64,000 bases of DNA, from NCBI GenBank assembly GCA_050084515.1, contig CM114275.1, positions 25,110,001 through 25,174,000 on the forward strand, given 5' to 3'. Below are positions 1 through 13,478 of this stretch, piece by piece. Source of the DNA: Blasia pusilla. Taxonomy: Eukaryota > Marchantiophyta > Marchantiopsida > Blasiales. The notes beneath the pieces were generated by a model. That model did no database searches. It was not told the origin of the DNA and saw only the letters and a list, made by a program, of their open reading frames with translations. The translations under genes were made by a program, and so were the position numbers. Position 1 is the first letter of the stretch; each line of letters starts with the position of its first letter.

Positions 1-1365
1 CTTGTGAACTTTCCCATAATTTCCCGGCGTCCTTAATTCTAAGATGGAATGCTTACCATATCATCCACTTATCCCTTCACTTTATTTTAGAGCTTTGCAT
101 TTGTTTTCTATTTCTTCGGGTGAAAGAATGGTACAAGGATTTCTACTTTTGTAGAGAAAACATTATTTTCTTTCCGTGTAATGTTTGTGGAAGATGGAAT
201 GCTTTCTATTTACCACGATCCTACCGATAGTCTTGTGAATTTTCATATTATCCATTTTGGTGACCAATTTTTGCTAATCTGCACCCTTTCCTCCTCCTTG
301 TCGCTTTGTTTCATAATCAACACTATTGTACAAAAAAGAGTTCTTCTATCCAGAAAATTCCCAATCGATTCTCTTTTAGTAAATTATATTTTTCATGATT
401 GTCTTAACGGACACAAAGAAGGTATTCCAGCCATGTCGAGGTTCTCAAATGCAATATCCACTCAGTTTAGGGAACTACACGGATGACACCTTAACAATAA
501 TAAGCATTTGGTGTTCACATGATCCCAGGGTATAATTCATAAGACACCTACTTACTGTCGATGAGTGCCACAAAAAGTGGATGGATGATTTTTTCTACAC
601 AAAAAAAATGCCATTGAATCCCCTTCAGTTACCTTCAATCCCCTCAGACCCAATAGACGCCAACGTGAGAGATGGGAAACATCCTGGTGGCAACTGACAA
701 GGCAACGAATATCAAGACAATCCACACTCCACCCTGCAAACCAGATAACCTCCGAATAAAAGGGGCAGAGGAGCGAATCAGAAAGCCTTCTAGAGCCGTA
801 CTTTCCAAATCGGCCATCTTTGAATGACATGGTCACATGCAACACCAGAACCCATCTAATACACCTTCACGATATATTATGAACTTATCAATGGAAATAA
901 AGAGATTTCAAGCAGAAGGTAACTACAGAGACCAACTGACCCACCAAATACATAATGAAGCACCAGAGGCTGAATCACAACGCATGACTTAACAATATGC
1001 GCCACCGAATACACTTATATAGGTAAAGTGACAATGAAAAGTGACTCCCCGTCTATTTAAGAAAGAACCACAATCAATTGGACACTAGTGTGATCTAGCC
1101 CAATTGTAAGAAACGTAAGGCATTCCGGCAATGCAACTCTACGAATTAAAAAAACAAGCATAGAACTCTGAGGCAGACCTCCGCTAATTCTCTGCCAGTG
1201 TCATCTTATAACCCTACAGAACAAACGAGAAAATCGATAGGCAATTCACCCATACAACCGGCCCTTCATACGCTCCGGAGATGAATGTGTTCATAAACAC
1301 GTTCATCTCCAAGGTTCGGAGAAAAACGAAACTAATACGTTATGAACCGAAAGCACTGCCAAGGG
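1..1365. other. Intergenic DNA, no gene recognised
   Basis: Only short open frames occur here (for example 181-486, plus strand, about 100 codons). None shows a domain, a convincing splice pattern or codon structure that I recognise. Base composition is mixed and no element ends were seen. Confidence 0.5.
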
Positions 1366-1590
1366 CAAATTTGTGCAACGGAGGGCAAATCTCTCCAACG
1401 GAAAGCAAATTTCTGCAACAAAGGGAAAAATCATGCAACGAAGGGCGAAATTGTGGAACGGAGGGGAAATCTCTGCAAACGGAGGGGAAATCTCTGTGAT
1501 CCTAGCAGAAATATCTGCAAACGGAGAGAAAATCTCTGCAAACGGAGGGTAAATCTCTGCAAACGGAGGGTAAATCTGTGCAAACGGAGA
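1366..1590. repeat. Minisatellite, 11 units of 20-21 bp
   Basis: About eleven head-to-tail units of the type (C/G/T)AAATCTCTGCAAACGGAGGG. The first five are 20 bp and carry CAACGG; the later ones are 21 bp because an extra A gives CAAACGG. One unit near 1495-1508 is disrupted. The 21-bp phase keeps frames open on both strands, so the short open frames here reflect the repeat and are not evidence of a gene. Confidence 0.85.
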
Positions 1591-4500
1591 TCAGCAGTTT
1601 GAAAATCTGCACGGAAAAAATCTGCAGCAGTCAGAGCTCCGTCCTCAAATGTCACGGCTCGCGGTCATTTGTAACTCCGTCCTCCTCCGCACTGCCGTCC
1701 TCCACAATTTGCTCCGTCCTCCCATCAGCACTTTGCCTTTGTCCTCCGCTTTATAAGCTTGACTTTGAGATTTGAATTTCAAAACGAACATGTATCATCC
1801 ACACCATCCACACCCTACCATCCACATACCATCCACATTGCTCTCGGATATCCGTCTGCGGATATCCGTGAGCGTCCCGGACCATCCGAGAGAGTCACCG
1901 CTGCCGAGAAAACGGAGCCGGGAGGGGAATTCCGATTCCGATGGGGGGAAGGGATTTGGGACACCCGTCACTCGAACCCGCAACACAGGGGGACACGATG
2001 GGAGCAATAAGTGCTCTGAATTCTTTGACTATTGTGAGCGGCTGCCCACTGCCTATTACCTGATCTCGCTCAAACCGGGACCGGCCCCCCGCCCATCCCA
2101 ACCCCGATGGGGATGGGGACGGGCGACTGGCGGCCAGGAGGTCCTTGCATGCTGAGCTGTGCCGTCGTTCTGAGGAGAGACTCACCTGCGATGCTGAGTT
2201 GGCCGCTCGGGGGATGACTGGCTACTGCCACGTTGCTTTCGGTCGCATCGGGATGTGGCATAACGGGAACGTGGAGGTCTGACGGCAGTCCCTACAATTA
2301 TGCGCCTTCAAAGCCATCTCTAGCTCTAACGATTCCACCTAGCGTCTTCGCCACGTTAGAAGGAAGGAAAGAAATAGAGGATCACGTGTCGCACCCACTC
2401 CGTCCACCGAACACATTCAGGCCTCTTTTGCTCCGCTTCGTCGTGCCCGCCTCCGTGGACGGTAATCCGAGGTGTAACTGCGCGCTTCCTTACACGTGTG
2501 TGCCGTGATGTGACGTGGACGCATTAGTAGGCCATGTTCTCGTCATGTACATCCTTGCGTGGAACCCATTACCGACGGCGAGGAGGATGTCAGGGGCCCC
2601 CCTACTTGCTTATACCCTAAATTGTCATACACTTCTTTTGAGGGAATGCGGCGTCTTTTTTTATCCTAACGGTTATTAGGTACACCAAACGCTTTGTAAG
2701 TTTGTAGTAAGTGTTGACTGATGAAATAGTTATCCACTGTTTGGATAACTAAGAGGGCTTTTGTTTGTTTCGTTTGCTGTACTTTTTGTTGTTTGAGGTT
2801 TGTCGAGGTGGATTAGCCATGTTTGGAAAGTGCAACTAAATGGCCTGAATTTCGTAATGCTTGGTTTATGCCATCGATTCATGAGAGTTTATGGTTTCTA
2901 TGAGTTAGTGGATTTGGAGCCAAGTGTCCTAGTCGGATGCATTTATTAGGTGACATTTTCCATCCCTTTGTTTCGTAGGCTCTCTTGTTGTGTTTATTGT
3001 TTTTGTCCTTTAGATGGTGTATGTGAACTTCGGGTTTTACGAGGCAGCTAGCCTATCCATTTTATTTTAAAGGACTAGTAATGATTTGTAGTTTAATGAT
3101 TTGTAGTAAATAGTTTTCTTCTACTATTTACTAATGTTCTTTCCACCAAATTTTACATATTATCTATATATACCACATTTGTTTTTTTTTCAAATTTATT
3201 TTATCCATTGAGTGATTTAATCATAATTGAGAATAATTGAGAATTATTTTTAATATAAATAAAAAATATCTAGTTGTAATGTCTCATCAAGTAATTAAAT
3301 TACTTGAAGAATCTTTATCAAATTGTTGAAATATACTTCTTCTATATATTTTTGTTTTTTTTAATATAAAAAATTAAAAAATTAAAAAAAATGATAATTT
3401 AAAATTTTAAAAATTAAATAAATCTTCTATCTATCTTCTCTGCTCTTATTTGCTTCCTTTATTTTTTTTCCAATATCCTCCAAAGCTTCTTTACTTTTTA
3501 AATGAATTTCTTCATTTGATTGAATAATAATCAACCGTGTTTTGGGGAAAACATTGAGTCAAATATATGGAGGGGGAATATGACAAACATGGGGCTAGAC
3601 TTGTTTCTCAAAATGATGAAAGTGATCTTCTTTCATAAATGGGGGAGAAAAGGGTTTGAAAAAAGTAAAGATGGGGTTTTCTTTTTCCCCTAAGTCAAGA
3701 GGCAAAAACGTCTCACTAATTTCAAGGAATAAACTCAAAAAGAGTTCGTTGTCAAATAAGGGAATTTCAACTGAGGTTTTCATCGTGTGAAGTACTCAAC
3801 AAAAAATCAATTTAAATCTTTTTATTTATATTAGTTTCTTGAATGTTATCATCCAAAATTATGACTAGTGTCCAAAAGCATCACATGGCATTTCCTCAAT
3901 TGTTAGGCTTGACATAAACATCTTCTCAATGGAAACTTTAGGTCAACTTCCTTCATAGGAAAATTCAATTGAGAGTGTCCAATTGAGAAAATTTTCAAAT
4001 TCTTCGAGATAAAACAAAATTGAATTTAGATAAATGGAGGAGGTGTATACTTGTAAAAAATATATATGATAATTTTTCATAAAAATTACTATAAGTTTTA
4101 CTCATTATTCAATCATTAATAGAAATCAATGCTAATAATTATTTTTAATAAATAATTATTGATTAAATCCTAGGAAAATCATAATATCTTAACCCATTTA
4201 TGGTAATATTTTTGGATTTATGGTAATATTTTTAAAATTTTAACCTTACATATATCAATAAGAGTGGAAAAATAGTTATCTTTATATTCCATTTTCACAT
4301 TATTATATGGTTTAATTTCTCCATTTTATATAAAATTTGTGACAAAATATTTATATATATAAAAGAAGAATTAGTAAGATAATTTTCTCTCAACGTAACA
4401 AAGATATTTTGACCATGCTAAAATAAACTTATATGATCGATTTCATTTCATTTATAAAAAAGCTCATTTAATTTTTCTCCAAATTTAAAGGCTTCAAGAA

Positions 4501-5241
4501 AGGAATTACTTTCATTCTCTCTTTCTTTCAACAAGGACTTGTATTGGTTGGCATGCTCATGTGATCCACAAATAAAAACTTATTTCATCCACTTTCAAAG
4601 CATTTTCTCCCAATTTTGCATTTCTGAAATTGCACTTTATGCTTCCTTCTTTCTTTTGGGAAACCAGCCATCCAAGTTATCTTGCCTTTCACTTTTCAGA
4701 GAAAAAACAACATTTTTCCTCCCTCTAATTCACAATTTTTTTCATTATTCCTTATCTAAGAATAAATTCCTTCAATTCCTTACCTTCTCATTTGAAAACT
4801 CCAGAAATCATCATATATTCTTCCCTTAACAAATAAATTTCAGATTATCCCTCTTTTTTCTCCTCCCTTAATTATTCACATGCACACATATTCTTATTTT
4901 ATTGTAGATACTTATATTTTCTACTAACATAATGTAGATTAAAATATTATTCTTATGTTTTTAAATTAATCATAAAAATCATCTACTAAATAGAGATCTC
5001 CAGTGAGTATATCCATTTATTTTCTCTGAAATAAAAAGAATGTCAAAATTACACAAATATGTTCATAAAATATAAGGGGATTTTCTCATTAGTGGTTGGA
5101 CAAGGGATTAACAAAATAAAACTTTCTATTCAACTCTATGATTTGGGTTATCATCCGATCGGCTCATACAATAATAAAATTTTCTTCTTACGTTCTCATA
5201 ATTAATTTATAATAAAGTGTTAATTTTTTTAAAGAAAATAG

Positions 5242-5251
<10 letters not shown>
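1591..5251. other. Intergenic DNA: GC-richer to 2.6 kb, then AT-rich
   Basis: From 1600 to about 2600 the DNA is GC-rich with several overlapping short frames on both strands (1759-2508), none recognisable. From about 3100 onward it becomes strongly AT-rich with long A and T runs. No gene, RNA or element boundary could be supported. Confidence 0.5.

Positions 5252-5286
<35 letters not shown>
5252..5286. repeat. (GA)n microsatellite
   Basis: An uninterrupted run of about 17 GA dinucleotides follows a short TA run, and is followed by CTCTCTC, giving a small palindromic end. Confidence 0.95.
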
Positions 5287-5288
<2 letters not shown>

Positions 5289-6900
5289 CTCTCAAAAGAT
5301 TTTAAGAATGTTCAATTTCCATAGCGAAGATAAGAAATAAATTCAACATCAAAATGGAGATGAGATATGGATGAAGAAACAAATCCAACTTCGTCCAAAC
5401 CTTTACATTCTTCAAAAAGTGGAAGGGTGGGGAATCGGGAGGAGCTATATGCATCTAAACAAATGGATGACGAAAGACACTCTCCTGCCCAATTTATCAT
5501 ATCAGTATATAAAAGTACAAAGGTAATTAGTTATAGCTTGTTTCTTGTTGGGACATAGCTTCTTCTTGTTCTTATAGCTTGTTTCTTCTATTTCTGGTTT
5601 TAAAAAAATATCCATGGGGAATCCATGTGTTTCCTCTAGTTTAAACCAATGCTTTCTAGATTGAATTCATTATGAATAAAAGAAATAAAAGTATCAAGGC
5701 TATTTGTGGATATAAACAATATTTCATAACTAACCAAATTATAGGATTAAGATGAAAGATCATAAACTTTGTATGTATTTGGTTACATAAAAGTATTTGT
5801 ACATATATATGTATGTATTTGTAATAATTATTTGATACCTTTTTTTAATAAATTTTTAAATTTTTTTTGGAAAAATAATTATTCTTTTTTGGATCTCAAC
5901 ATTATTTTAAGTTCAACATGCAATGCTCGTCATAAAGGGCTGAGTTTTGTATGCCCACTTATTCTAGTAGTCTAACTTCATATATATTCTTTTAGATAAT
6001 ATGAGAGCATGTTTAGATGAGAATATTCTTAGATTTGCATAAGTCTAAAAAATTTTAAGCCAACTTAACGATGAATAGAGAACTTGCAACTTTTTGCGTG
6101 AGATCAATTTGCCAATATATAAAGCCATATATCTCAACACCAAGGTGTGTGCTCCAAATCCTTTCCTATGTGTCAATCTATAAAATCTAAGATAATCAAG
6201 AAGATGAATCATGAAGTTTAAGCCCAAAAAATGAATCATAAGATTGAGGCAACATTTTTCGAGTTAAAACTTGAAGTTAAACCAAATTTTTTTTATGCAA
6301 AAATTTTTGAGGTTAAGAAAATATCGGCATAAAATCATTAGAAATTGGGATTCACACTTATTCTTCCTATTTTTTTATATCTTTGATTTATTGGCTTAAA
6401 TTATTATTCATACTTATTAGATAGTATTATAAAACATAATTGGACATAGCGAAAACTATGTGATTCCATTGATCCAATATTAATATATAGTACATAGGGG
6501 AGTCCATACCTCATATAAATTACCTTTAATTCATTCAATAAAAAATAATCATTTTTGCTTAAATGAGTGTATTTCTCATAAATCCAAATTTATGATTTTA
6601 ACTTAGAAAGTAGATCTTAGAGTATTTTCAATAATTAAAAGCACATAACTTTTATCTTATGTTGGTTCATGGTAGTTTAATTTCTAAACTATACAACGTT
6701 TTATAAGGTAATTATTTTAACAATAACCTTGATTGCCTTGGTTTTTTTTCCTAATATATAAGCATGTTGTGTAGAATTAGCGTTTGTCATGATCTTTAAA
6801 AGAATCCATGCATGATTTTCCTAGGATATTCTTATATTTTCTATTTGGCAGTCTATTTTCAATAATAAATTTGAAATAGAGGCTCGGCTAGGTTTAGGGT
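5287..6900. other. AT-rich intergenic DNA
   Basis: No recognisable coding sequence. Short frames (5367-5558, 5769-5975) lack homology that I can name. Runs of A/T dominate. Confidence 0.5.
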
Positions 6901-6954
6901 ATATATATATATATATATATATGGCTACTAATAACTCTCGTTATTAGTAGCCAT
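6901..6954. repeat. (TA)n tract abutting a perfect 15-bp hairpin
   Basis: About ten TA units are followed directly by ATGGCTACTAATAAC (6921-6935), a 4-base loop TCTC, and the exact reverse complement (6940-6954). This stem-loop next to a TA tract could be a MITE end or a cruciform-forming site. No second copy was noticed in the window. Confidence 0.85.
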
Positions 6955-8595
6955 GACGTTGCTTCCTCCCATGAATGTACAAAGCATTATCGAGAGTACT
7001 TGGCAATTCTCTACAATTTGCCCCTCTAGGATAGGGGGCTATGAACATGTTTTGGATGCTCAAGGGAACCTGCATGGAAAAGTGATTTCCACCGTATGGC
7101 CCTCTTTACATGCCGTTCAAGATAACTATCAATTGCAACTGTGGTCATGCCAAGCTAAGAGAAATTTCGTTGGCCTCATGAGGTTGTTTGACATCAACTA
7201 GGTAGGATCATTGTCTTCAATCTATGAGATTCCTTTTCCGTCCCCATCCTCACCTAGATCATGATACATAGGCAAGGTTTATCATTTAAGCACTCTTATT
7301 GTTCTTCCATTCACAAAGGAAACTCATATAGGAAGCTTCCACATCTCGTGCCACATGAGGTCCGCTATCCATGGGGACCTTTGATGATGGGCGAGATTAG
7401 CTCCACATAGATCATGCATACTTTGTTGTAGGAAAAATGATAGTTAGTACAATTGAGAATGTTCCATAACCAACTTTCAAGATCTAATGGTTAGATTGAA
7501 GAACATGAATACTACATACATGATTATATTATCACGTATCGACATCTTAAACATATTGTCTATCATAACAAATACCTACTCTCATGTTCACATTGATGGT
7601 TGTATGTCACGCATGTGCTCAACCTCCAAATACTCACCAAATCAAGTATACTATTTGTCTTTTATTGTTTGTACTCTTGCACAATCCAAAAAATGGATTC
7701 ATATACACTAAAAGACTATGGACTAGGTTACTCTATTTACTCAAAGATGTATAACATATATGAACTTAATAAATGTATAATCAAGAATGCTCATAAATGC
7801 ATCTCTATACAGGGGCATTTGACTTATATATACAACATTGACCATCCAATTGATGTAACATATGCATCTACCACACTATTAGCCTTCTCAAACTCCCTCT
7901 TCATAATTTGGAAATATAACAATTTGTCAAATCATATTGATGGTCTCATGAGGGCCTCAAGCCACATGGCTTGCTCCTTAACAAAGATCGGTGCTTGCTA
8001 CGTCAATCCTCTTACTTTGACCACGATCTTGTAATGTTGATCAAAGGAAAACCATGTAATGAATTTCTTAATACATGCCTCCCAAAACAAGAAAGAAAAT
8101 TGGGAACTTGTCTTGGATAACTAAAACTAACGAGGCTATGTTTTGCCATGCTATCCATATCCTGTCATATGTTCACCATTGGTAGGATGTGGTAATATAG
8201 ATTATGTGTGTTCATCTCATATTTTGGGTAAGGTTTGTAATATATATCACCACACTAGTCTTGCCATAATATTTTTGACACACTAGAAACAAAAATATTA
8301 TGACAGGCTCAACCTTCTAGTATGTCAAGCCGGTTCATTAGGCTTTTTGATCATTTCCCGTATCTGTACGGTAGGTGTCTCCCAATGTATTCTAGCTTAC
8401 TATGATGACCTAAAAAGGTATTAGCTATCATAGGTTTTGTCCAAGTCATCCTTGGTCTAGGTGTATCTCATTATTTTTTCTTAATTAATTATACTTAATT
8501 AAGAAAAATAATATTATAATTATTTATAATAAATAACTTTAAATTTCAATATTCAAATTCACTACATCCAACTATGGCATTTAGGATATCTAGCT
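6955..8595. other. Unassigned region with weak open frames
   Basis: Open frames at 6953-7201 (82 codons) and 7600-8034 (144 codons) lie here. I recognise neither product, and base composition is like the surrounding AT-rich DNA. Part of this stretch may be decayed transposon sequence outside the copia LTR that starts at 8596, but no domain supports that. Confidence 0.35.
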
Positions 8596-9020
8596 TGTCG
8601 TGCACATACACATCACTACACACTCTACATCAATGTTAACATCTAAAAATATATACAATATTGATCTTCCGAACACATGGTTAAATCCACAACATTAAGA
8701 ATATACAAAACTACTAAACAAGCATAACTAATGGGATATGACTCTCATAGACACATACCACCATGGAGAGTGGAATTTTGTAATGAGAGAGAATGAGTGG
8801 AGGGCTGATCCTCTTCTCAATTATATAGGGTATGTACAAGCAACTCTAACCCTAATCCTAACCATAGTCTCAAGTTAAACTAACTATCATAGTGGTTAAC
8901 TAACCATAATTAAGATAATTATGTTTAACAAACTAACCAAGATTAAGCTTTCCTACTTCGTATGAGTACCAAATATAGCAATTCGTATATCCGATGAACT
9001 TGACTATAACTCAATCTTCA
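8596..9020 (-). repeat. LTR (3' LTR) of the split Ty1/copia element
   Basis: Read on the minus strand it begins TGAAGATTGAG directly after a purine-rich stretch at about 9021-9035 and ends GTGCACGACA, so it has TG...CA ends. A second copy in the opposite orientation begins at 31063. The last 90-100 bases (8596-8695 in window coordinates) also resemble the 3' end of the gypsy A/C LTRs, so the distal part may be a shared or inserted block. Confidence 0.65.
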
Positions 9021-12000
9021 ATATTCCCCTTCAAACGCATACATATTAAAACGTATCTCTAGGAAATTTCTTTATAAATATATCAATAATGTGTCGATCT
9101 ATATCTATCTACACAAGATCAATTTCTCTTACAAACACTTTGTCTCTAATAAAGTGGTAGTGCACCTCAACATGCTTTGTTCGAGGATGAAACACAAGGT
9201 TATTGACAAATTGGATGCCAATAATATTGTCTGCATATATTACACTAGGTTCTAAGTTACTAGCATCAATCTCAACACATACTCGATGAAGCCACACTGC
9301 CTTATATGTTGCATTGATGTAACCATCCTTTGTTAGTCATAGTTAAGTTATAGTCTATGACATATAAGACATAAGTGGGAAAAAAACCACCAAAAAGTAG
9401 AAACACAAATAACATGAGATATAGATGAGAGTGGGGCCATAGGTTGGTGAAAAGTAAGATAGGGATGAGGTTGATGATAGATATGATAAGATGAGATGGG
9501 GATATTAGAGTCCACAAAAGATCCTCTCATGTTATGAGAATATGACACGTATATAAGAAAGAGAAGAGGCCTTGAGAAATATTCTACCTTTCTCCAACTT
9601 TAGAGTGGTCTTATAAGTTTGAGAGTTACAATTGGTTGCTCCTATATACATAGGTTGTGTCAAAGATAAAGCAATTGCAGGTTTTTGCTTTGAAGCCTAA
9701 CTTACAATTTTTCTTCACATAATAAATGAGTAACTAGATATAGAGTGCCTATTAGATACGCTTCCCGCAGAATCAACATCTATGAATCCCTGTAAGTTTA
9801 AACTCGGTGAAGATTAAAATTAAAGCCAAAACTAAATGGAGAATTTCACATACTGCATGATCCTTCTTACAAAACATCAAGATGAGATTTCTAAGGTACT
9901 TGCATAAACTAGCTCAATAGGCCAATTGCGTAACTCAAGTCTAGTTTAGTTATAGTCAGATAGATCAAACTTCTAATCATGTATATATACATATTAGAAT
10001 TTGAAAATAATTCTCCTTCATACACTCTTAGCTTCTTATTGTGGTCCAACGATGTAGAGATTGGCTTACAAGTCGTCATACTATAATTTGACAGCATATG
10101 AAGAGCATATTGTCGTTGTAATAACCACATGCTCTCTCTAACCCTAGTTAACTTAACACCAAGAAAATACTTAAGTTTTTGGAAGTCCTTCTTATCAAAT
10201 TCTACGTTTAACTTTAACTTGTTTCACTCATATCCTCATTACTCCCAATAATCAAGAGATTATCAGAAACAAAAGAATGATAATCGTATGGCCTTTTCCT
10301 CTCAAGACATATAATGAGGAATTGAAATCATAATCCTAAAGCCAAGCTTTTGTGGGACATATGTAATCTTGCCATACTAGGCTCTTGGAGCTTGTTTGAG
10401 CCTACATACACGGAATGGAAACTCTAGATGCTCAAATTCAAGTGGTTGAGCAACGTATACCTTCTCATACAGATCTCCATTGAACAAGATATTCTTGACA
10501 TTTATGTGATTTAGTCTTCACTTCTTACTTATGACAACTGCATCCACTGTTCTTGTAATCGTCATCTTTGCAAGAAGGCTAAATCCCTCATCAAAATTGA
10601 TACGATATTGTTATGCATAGCCCTTGGCTACTAATGTGACTTTGTATATGTTCACTATATCATCTTGATTACATATGATTGAGTTTGTAAAACCATTTGC
10701 AACCAACAGCTTCCTAATCGGAAGGTATATGAGCCAACTTCCAAGTCTATTGATGTCTCAATGCAACAAGTTGTTCCTCCATAACTTCAATCCATTTGAC
10801 TTTACATGCAATTTCTTTAAAATAAATCAGTTCCTCCTCTTGAAGCATTCATCAAATATGCATGATGTATCACTCTACTTGATATACGAAGTTGTTCTCC
10901 GTAGATGGATGGCTATGTATTTGACTTAAGCTCTGACTAGTGCAATAGATTGAATATATACTCTTCCCGACCATGGTGTGACAAATTTAATTGAAGGATC
11001 TATGACCTCTTCTAACCCTATACTAATACTTGGGGAATTTGTAGGCAATTTATGTTGGTTTATAATCATATTCTACTCCTCAACAAACAAGTTTAGAGGT
11101 GGAATAGATTCACATGGAGCAAAGTATGACTTTAGCTTATAAAAAATAACATTATGACTAATAATAAGCTACCTAGAGGATGGAATGTAACGCTAATATC
11201 ACTTAGTTCCATCAATGTAGCCAATGAACATACATCTCTCAAATTTGGGATTGATTTTATATGTCAATCAGAAGCAACATAAGTATAGCTAATACAACCA
11301 GAGACTTTCAAGAAAAAAAATTTCAAGTTTACTTCTTGTAAAGACTTTGAATGGAGTCTTATAATGAGCTCCCTCTCTTGGAGTTCAATTGATTAAGAAG
11401 AGTGTGCACGTCATAACCTCAAAAATATGTCTATTCTTCCGTTCATCCACTCCATTTTGTTGTGGAGTGTCATGGCAAGTGACTTGTCGTTGGATCTTAT
11501 TTTGATGTAATTAAGGAGTATTAAAATTCTGTTGAAAGGAACTCTCCTCCTTCATTGCAACATAATTTGTGAATTTGTGGTTTAGTCTGCTTCTCTACCA
11601 AAATTATGAATGTTTGGAACATTGAGAATACTTATGTCTTGGCTTTCATAAAGTATACCCATATATATCTAAAGAAGTCATCAATAAATCCAAAAATATT
11701 CTAGCAACCATTAAGGTTATATTGTGACGTTGACCACACATCATTATGAATCAACTTTAATATCTTGGATGCTCTTGAACCTTGGTTTGGAAATAGAAAT
11801 CCAACTTTTTTTCCAATTAGCAAGTAGAGCATATCTATCACATAGTAGGACTCGATAATTTAGGAGGTTCTGTTACTGGACTAGATAATGAAAGACTCTA
11901 TAATTTTGAAGATTTATATGCCCAATTATTTTATACCACATATTGAGATCTGTGACTTGTTGGCCAATTTAATCATACATTGTTGTTTGAATCTCTAGCA

Positions 12001-12139
12001 TAGAAAAATCTAATTTGAACATTCATCTTACAATACATGAAATATTTTACTCTAATTTGGATTATAATACATGACTTGATTATCATGTTATAGTATGTAT
12101 GAAGTAGAGATTGAGTACATACCTAATCACCTAGCATAT
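9021..12139 (-). pseudogene. Ty1/copia pol remnant: integrase, RT, RNase H
   Basis: Decayed polyprotein on the minus strand. In coding order I read a GAG-pre-integrase and zinc region (about 11990-11825), an integrase end with HDTPQQNGVDERKNRH (about 11483-11430), a 'KFERCMFIGY' type segment near 11240, RT with the catalytic YVDD-like box degraded to FVSDN (about 10285-10250), the RT end QRQYALHMLSNYSMTTCKP (about 10115) and RNase H ending in VEVHYHFIRDKV (9109-9297). Many stops and frameshifts make it non-functional. Between RT and RNase H (about 9331-9700) the frame is lost in a stretch starting TGTTAGTC that looks like a later insertion. The order integrase before RT is diagnostic of copia. 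The 5' part is missing at 12139, where element A begins. Confidence 0.8.
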
Positions 12140-12407
12140 TGTCGTGCGAATCCACATCGTCATACAGCATACATCGTTGACATACCATACTCACATACCT
12201 ACATAACATAGACGAGAGCATCCACAAACACAATTGTACCACAACTGAAATCCGTGAAAGACCTACTGTCATAAAATACGTATAGAATCACATACAATCG
12301 AGCCAAACCCACTCCACGATGGGAGAATCCAGGTCAAAGCTTGTGGGAACCACCATAGCCAAGAGCTCTACTCACTACCAAGGCTAACTCCCAACGCAAC
12401 AGGCTCA

Positions 12408-12434
12408 ACTCAAAGAACTAACTGTTCTTTGAGT
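12408..12434. other. Conserved stem-loop in LTR A
   Basis: ACTCAAAGAAC and GTTCTTTGAGT form an 11-bp perfect stem around the loop TAACT. The same structure is retained in the right-hand LTR near 29105-29150. It may be a hairpin in the LTR transcript; no function is shown. Confidence 0.6.
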
Positions 12435-12451
12435 GCACTCCATACTATATT

Positions 12452-13478
12452 TGTCATGCGCCTACTCTCCTTGAACGTTAATCTTGTTTGTTGCGGAAGT
12501 GTGGGTTCAGTAGGTCACGCTCTCAACGCTGATCTGCATCCAAACACGCACTTTGGTTAGTCGGGTCTTGGATCAATCAGCAGGATTACTTTCCGAGTTC
12601 TCGTCTCGGACTCTCTTCAAGCTCAAACCTTCCTAGTTTCGCGGTTTCCAACACAGGCAAGTCTCGAAAGACTTGGGATAGACTTTCTGGTCGGTTCAGG
12701 AACCTGAAACGGCGTTTCGCGCCTAGCGGCTCCAACTGTCCGATGAACATCCAATGAGTTCCTCACCAAGACTTGCATGAAGTGAATCTCGGGTTGGAAT
12801 CCAAGTGTGGCGTACAAAGTCCACTCCCTTGGATCAGTTTGGGTTTGGGTTTCGCGCCAAACTCCGTTCCATCCCGTGCCTCAAACGCCGTTTGGCGCCC
12901 AAAGTGGGGTTTCGTTTCCCGAGACATCTCAGAGAAGGTACTCCCCTTACTAGTACTTCTGGGGATCTCCGGGGGCCCCCTACATTTAGGGAAAGACACC
13001 CGGGCCTCTCCAATTGGCCCTCAACCCGATTGCTCTCTGAATCGTTTTCGGCCAATATCTCAGCTTATACTTATGCGTTTGCTAAGATCTTTGGTGCGTT
13101 GGAAGCGTCTCAAGATCAGCTTTCCAACGCGCCCTTATTTGTCTCGAACTCATCTTGGAGCTCAACGTTATGGTCCTAAACATAGTCAGATTCTCCCAAA
13201 CGCTAGTCGTGTTCCAAACTGGTTCTCACCTCTTTGGCAACCAACCTCCCAAGACTCAACTCATCTCAAGTCTCAGCTCGCGTTTGGTCTAGGTTTCCTG
13301 GTCGCGACCACTAATGCATGAAACGCACAACTCTGTTCCGCGTTTTGTCTCTTAGACTTTTCCAAGAGACTCTTCCAAACGCCTCTCCAAAGCGCAAACC
13401 TCGCGGCGTGAGTTCCTTTGAGTTCTAATGTTTCGCTTGGCGCGTATTTGGTGTTGTTCAGTTATGAGGGTTGCGACA
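12452..13478 (-). repeat. LTR of B1, about 1027 bp
   Basis: Reverse complement of the B LTRs at 15365, 16496 and 22819. Ends TGTC...GACA. Long open frames inside it (such as 12773-13321) recur in every LTR copy in changing frames and are taken as non-coding. Confidence 0.9.

Noticed and set aside
7600-8034. 144-codon plus-strand frame
   Set aside because: AT-rich, no recognisable motif, no splice or start context; could be chance or decayed element sequence.
8850-8882. CCCTAATCCTAACC, telomere-like
   Set aside because: Only two imperfect units inside a copia LTR and repeated in its other copy, so it is LTR sequence and not an interstitial telomere.
9331-9700. Possible solo LTR within copia RNase H (starts TGTTAGTC, has a TATATAAG)
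   Set aside because: No matching end or target duplication could be found, so not listed as a separate element.
12773-13321. 182-codon open frame in LTR B1
   Set aside because: The same DNA occurs in five LTR copies with the frame broken differently in each, and no domain is present; it is a GC-rich LTR shadow.
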